DNA of 64,000 nucleotides, from contig NZ_JABRWH010000001.1 of assembly GCF_013248975.1 (NCBI RefSeq), positions 2,438,001 to 2,502,000 of the forward strand, given 5' to 3'. The position numbers and the translations under genes were made by a program. Source of the stretch: Neobacillus endophyticus. Lineage in GTDB: Bacteria > Bacillota > Bacilli > Bacillales > Cytobacillaceae. Position 1 is the first letter of the stretch, and each line of letters opens with the position of its first letter. The notes under the pieces are model-generated. The model was not told where the DNA came from. It did no database searches and worked only from the letters and a program-made list of their open reading frames with translations. Below, piece by piece: positions 62,898-64,000 of the stretch.

Positions 62898-64000
62898 ATG
62901 AATGTACCTGAGAATGTTATTATTACAACATTAAAAGGAAAAGAAGTTCTCTCAAATCCTTTTCTGAATAAAGGAACGGCCTTTACTAAAGAGGAAAGGG
63001 AAGACCTTGGACTCGATGGCCTGTTACCGCCCCAGGTGCTCACCCTTGATGAACAAGCAAGTAGGGCCTATGAGCAATATTCGATGCGAACTACGAATCT
63101 GTTCAAAAACGGTCTGCTTTATGATTTATATAACCGTAATGTCGTTTTGTTTTACCGGCTTTTAATAGAACACTTAGCAGAAATGCTCCCAATCATCTAT
63201 ACTCCTACTGTTGGTGAAGCGATCCAGTCATACTCCCATAGCTACCGCCGCCCGGGTGGCTTATATCTTTCAATTGATGATCCTGAGGGCATTGAAAAGG
63301 CATTCTATAATCTTGGACAGCCCAAAAATGGCATTGATTTAATCGTCGTTACCGACTCTGAAAGTATCCTGGGTATTGGGGACCAAGGGGTAGGCGGTAT
63401 TAATATTGCGATTGGTAAACTTGCTGTATACACAGCAGCAGCGGGTATTGATCCAAGCCGTGTTCTGCCAGTCGTGTTGGATGTTGGTACGAATAATCAG
63501 GCTTTGATTGCCGATCCTATCTATATAGGCAACAAATTCGCCCGTGTCCGCGGTGAGCGTTATGATCAATTCATTGATTTATTCGTTGAAACTGCAAGAA
63601 AGTTCTTTCCAGAAGTTCTGATTCACTGGGAGGACCTTGGCAACGTGAATGCGCGTAAAATCTTGGACAAATATGCTGACAATATCCTTACCTTCAATGA
63701 TGACATCCAGGGAACAGGGGCAGTGACCCTTGCTGCTATTATGTCTGCTTTGAAAGTAACTGAAGAATCTCTGAAGGACCAGCGCATTGTTGTCTTTGGA
63801 CCAGGGGCTGCAGGTATCGGAAACGCAGACCAAATGGTTGATGCCATGATTTTAGAAGGGCTGACCAGAGAAGAAGCCTATAAGCGTTTCTGGGCGATCG
63901 ACTATCGAGGGTTGCTAACGGATGAAACACCAGATGTTCTAAATTTCCAGAAGCCTTATGTAAGAACGGCGAATGAAGTAAAGGACTGGGATAAGAATGA
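62898..64000 (+). CDS. maeA: NAD-type malic enzyme, long form, cut by the window end
   Basis: The frame from ATG 62898 (AGAAGGAAACACC before it) is open to the last base, 367 codons. It is the large SfcA/MaeA form, expected about 560 residues: [97 protein letters not shown] and [15 protein letters not shown]. Malate is oxidised to pyruvate and CO2 with NAD. In B. subtilis the malic enzyme gene maeA (ywkA) is activated by the YufL/YufM (MalK/MalR) pair, whose homologues are encoded 1.6 kb upstream. Confidence 0.92.
   Translation, partial: MNVPENVIITTLKGKEVLSNPFLNKGTAFTKEEREDLGLDGLLPPQVLTLDEQASRAYEQYSMRTTNLFKNGLLYDLYNRNVVLFYRLLIEHLAEMLPIIYTPTVGEAIQSYSHSYRRPGGLYLSIDDPEGIEKAFYNLGQPKNGIDLIVVTDSESILGIGDQGVGGINIAIGKLAVYTAAAGIDPSRVLPVVLDVGTNNQALIADPIYIGNKFARVRGERYDQFIDLFVETARKFFPEVLIHWEDLGNVNARKILDKYADNILTFNDDIQGTGAVTLAAIMSALKVTEESLKDQRIVVFGPGAAGIGNADQMVDAMILEGLTREEAYKRFWAIDYRGLLTDETPDVLNFQKPYVRTANEVKDWDKN

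Noticed and set aside
1..64000. CRISPR arrays, rRNA or tRNA genes, complete prophage
   Set aside because: I looked for regularly spaced repeats, tRNA TTCGAAT/CCA ends and phage structural genes and saw none; only remnants of an IS3 orfA and a serine recombinase are present.

Overview
The window looks like chromosomal DNA of a low-GC, endospore-forming member of the Bacillaceae (Bacillus sensu lato). The evidence is the AT-rich composition, strong AGGAGG-type ribosome binding sites, frequent TTG/GTG starts, intrinsic terminators, a SinR/SinI pair, and blocks that follow the B. subtilis yfj/yfk order (mapB-yfkK-yfkI-yfkH, yfkF-chaA-yfkD, pdaA-yfjP-yfjO ... yfjN). The genus assignment is inference.

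Layout. 0-1.3 kb: end of a surface-type protein with Pro-rich 14-residue repeats. 1.7-4 kb: fructose PTS transporter fruA beside a decayed fruK. 4.8-10.4 kb: chemoreceptor, TetR/YdgI-type nitroreductase/ABM monooxygenase cluster, acetyltransferase, glucose-type EIIA. 10.8-16.6 kb: three-domain DUF4489-like protein, an NlpC/P60-like secreted protein without its catalytic residues, signal peptidase I, a small membrane protein, a TetR regulator. 16.8-25.6 kb: AmpS aminopeptidase, a 38-residue membrane peptide, an MFS exporter, remnants of an old topB and of an IS3 orfA beside an intact topB, hutH with a leader terminator, a DUF1992 protein. 25.9-26.8 kb: a c-di-GMP-I riboswitch reading into a 48-codon sinI that converges on sinR. 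27-35.8 kb: the yfk backbone, interrupted by a ZosA-like P-type ATPase. 36.3-42.6 kb: a response regulator/histidine kinase/ABC transporter set like YcbLMNO, an ICMT-like methyltransferase and class I fumarase. 42.8-46 kb: pdaA, yfjP, yfjO. 46-56 kb: a DeoR-controlled sugar ABC importer plus fructokinase, an ABC-F ATPase and a dihydrouridine synthase, bounded by two remnants of one serine recombinase tail. 56.7-64 kb: a C4-dicarboxylate cluster with two malic enzymes (the second runs off the window), a malic-enzyme remnant, a TauE permease, a MalK/MalR two-component system and a KdgT permease.

How the genes work together. The sinI/sinR module suggests that biofilm or motility commitment is set by c-di-GMP through the riboswitch and by Spo0A through a possible 0A box. 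The fructose PTS has lost its 1-phosphofructokinase, while an ABC importer with a PfkB-type fructokinase could give a second route through fructose 6-phosphate. The malate genes match the known link between MalK/MalR and malic enzyme in B. subtilis. Several loci show recent decay (fruK, topB, a malic enzyme, recombinase tails). Function names rest on motif recognition by eye; no database search was run.
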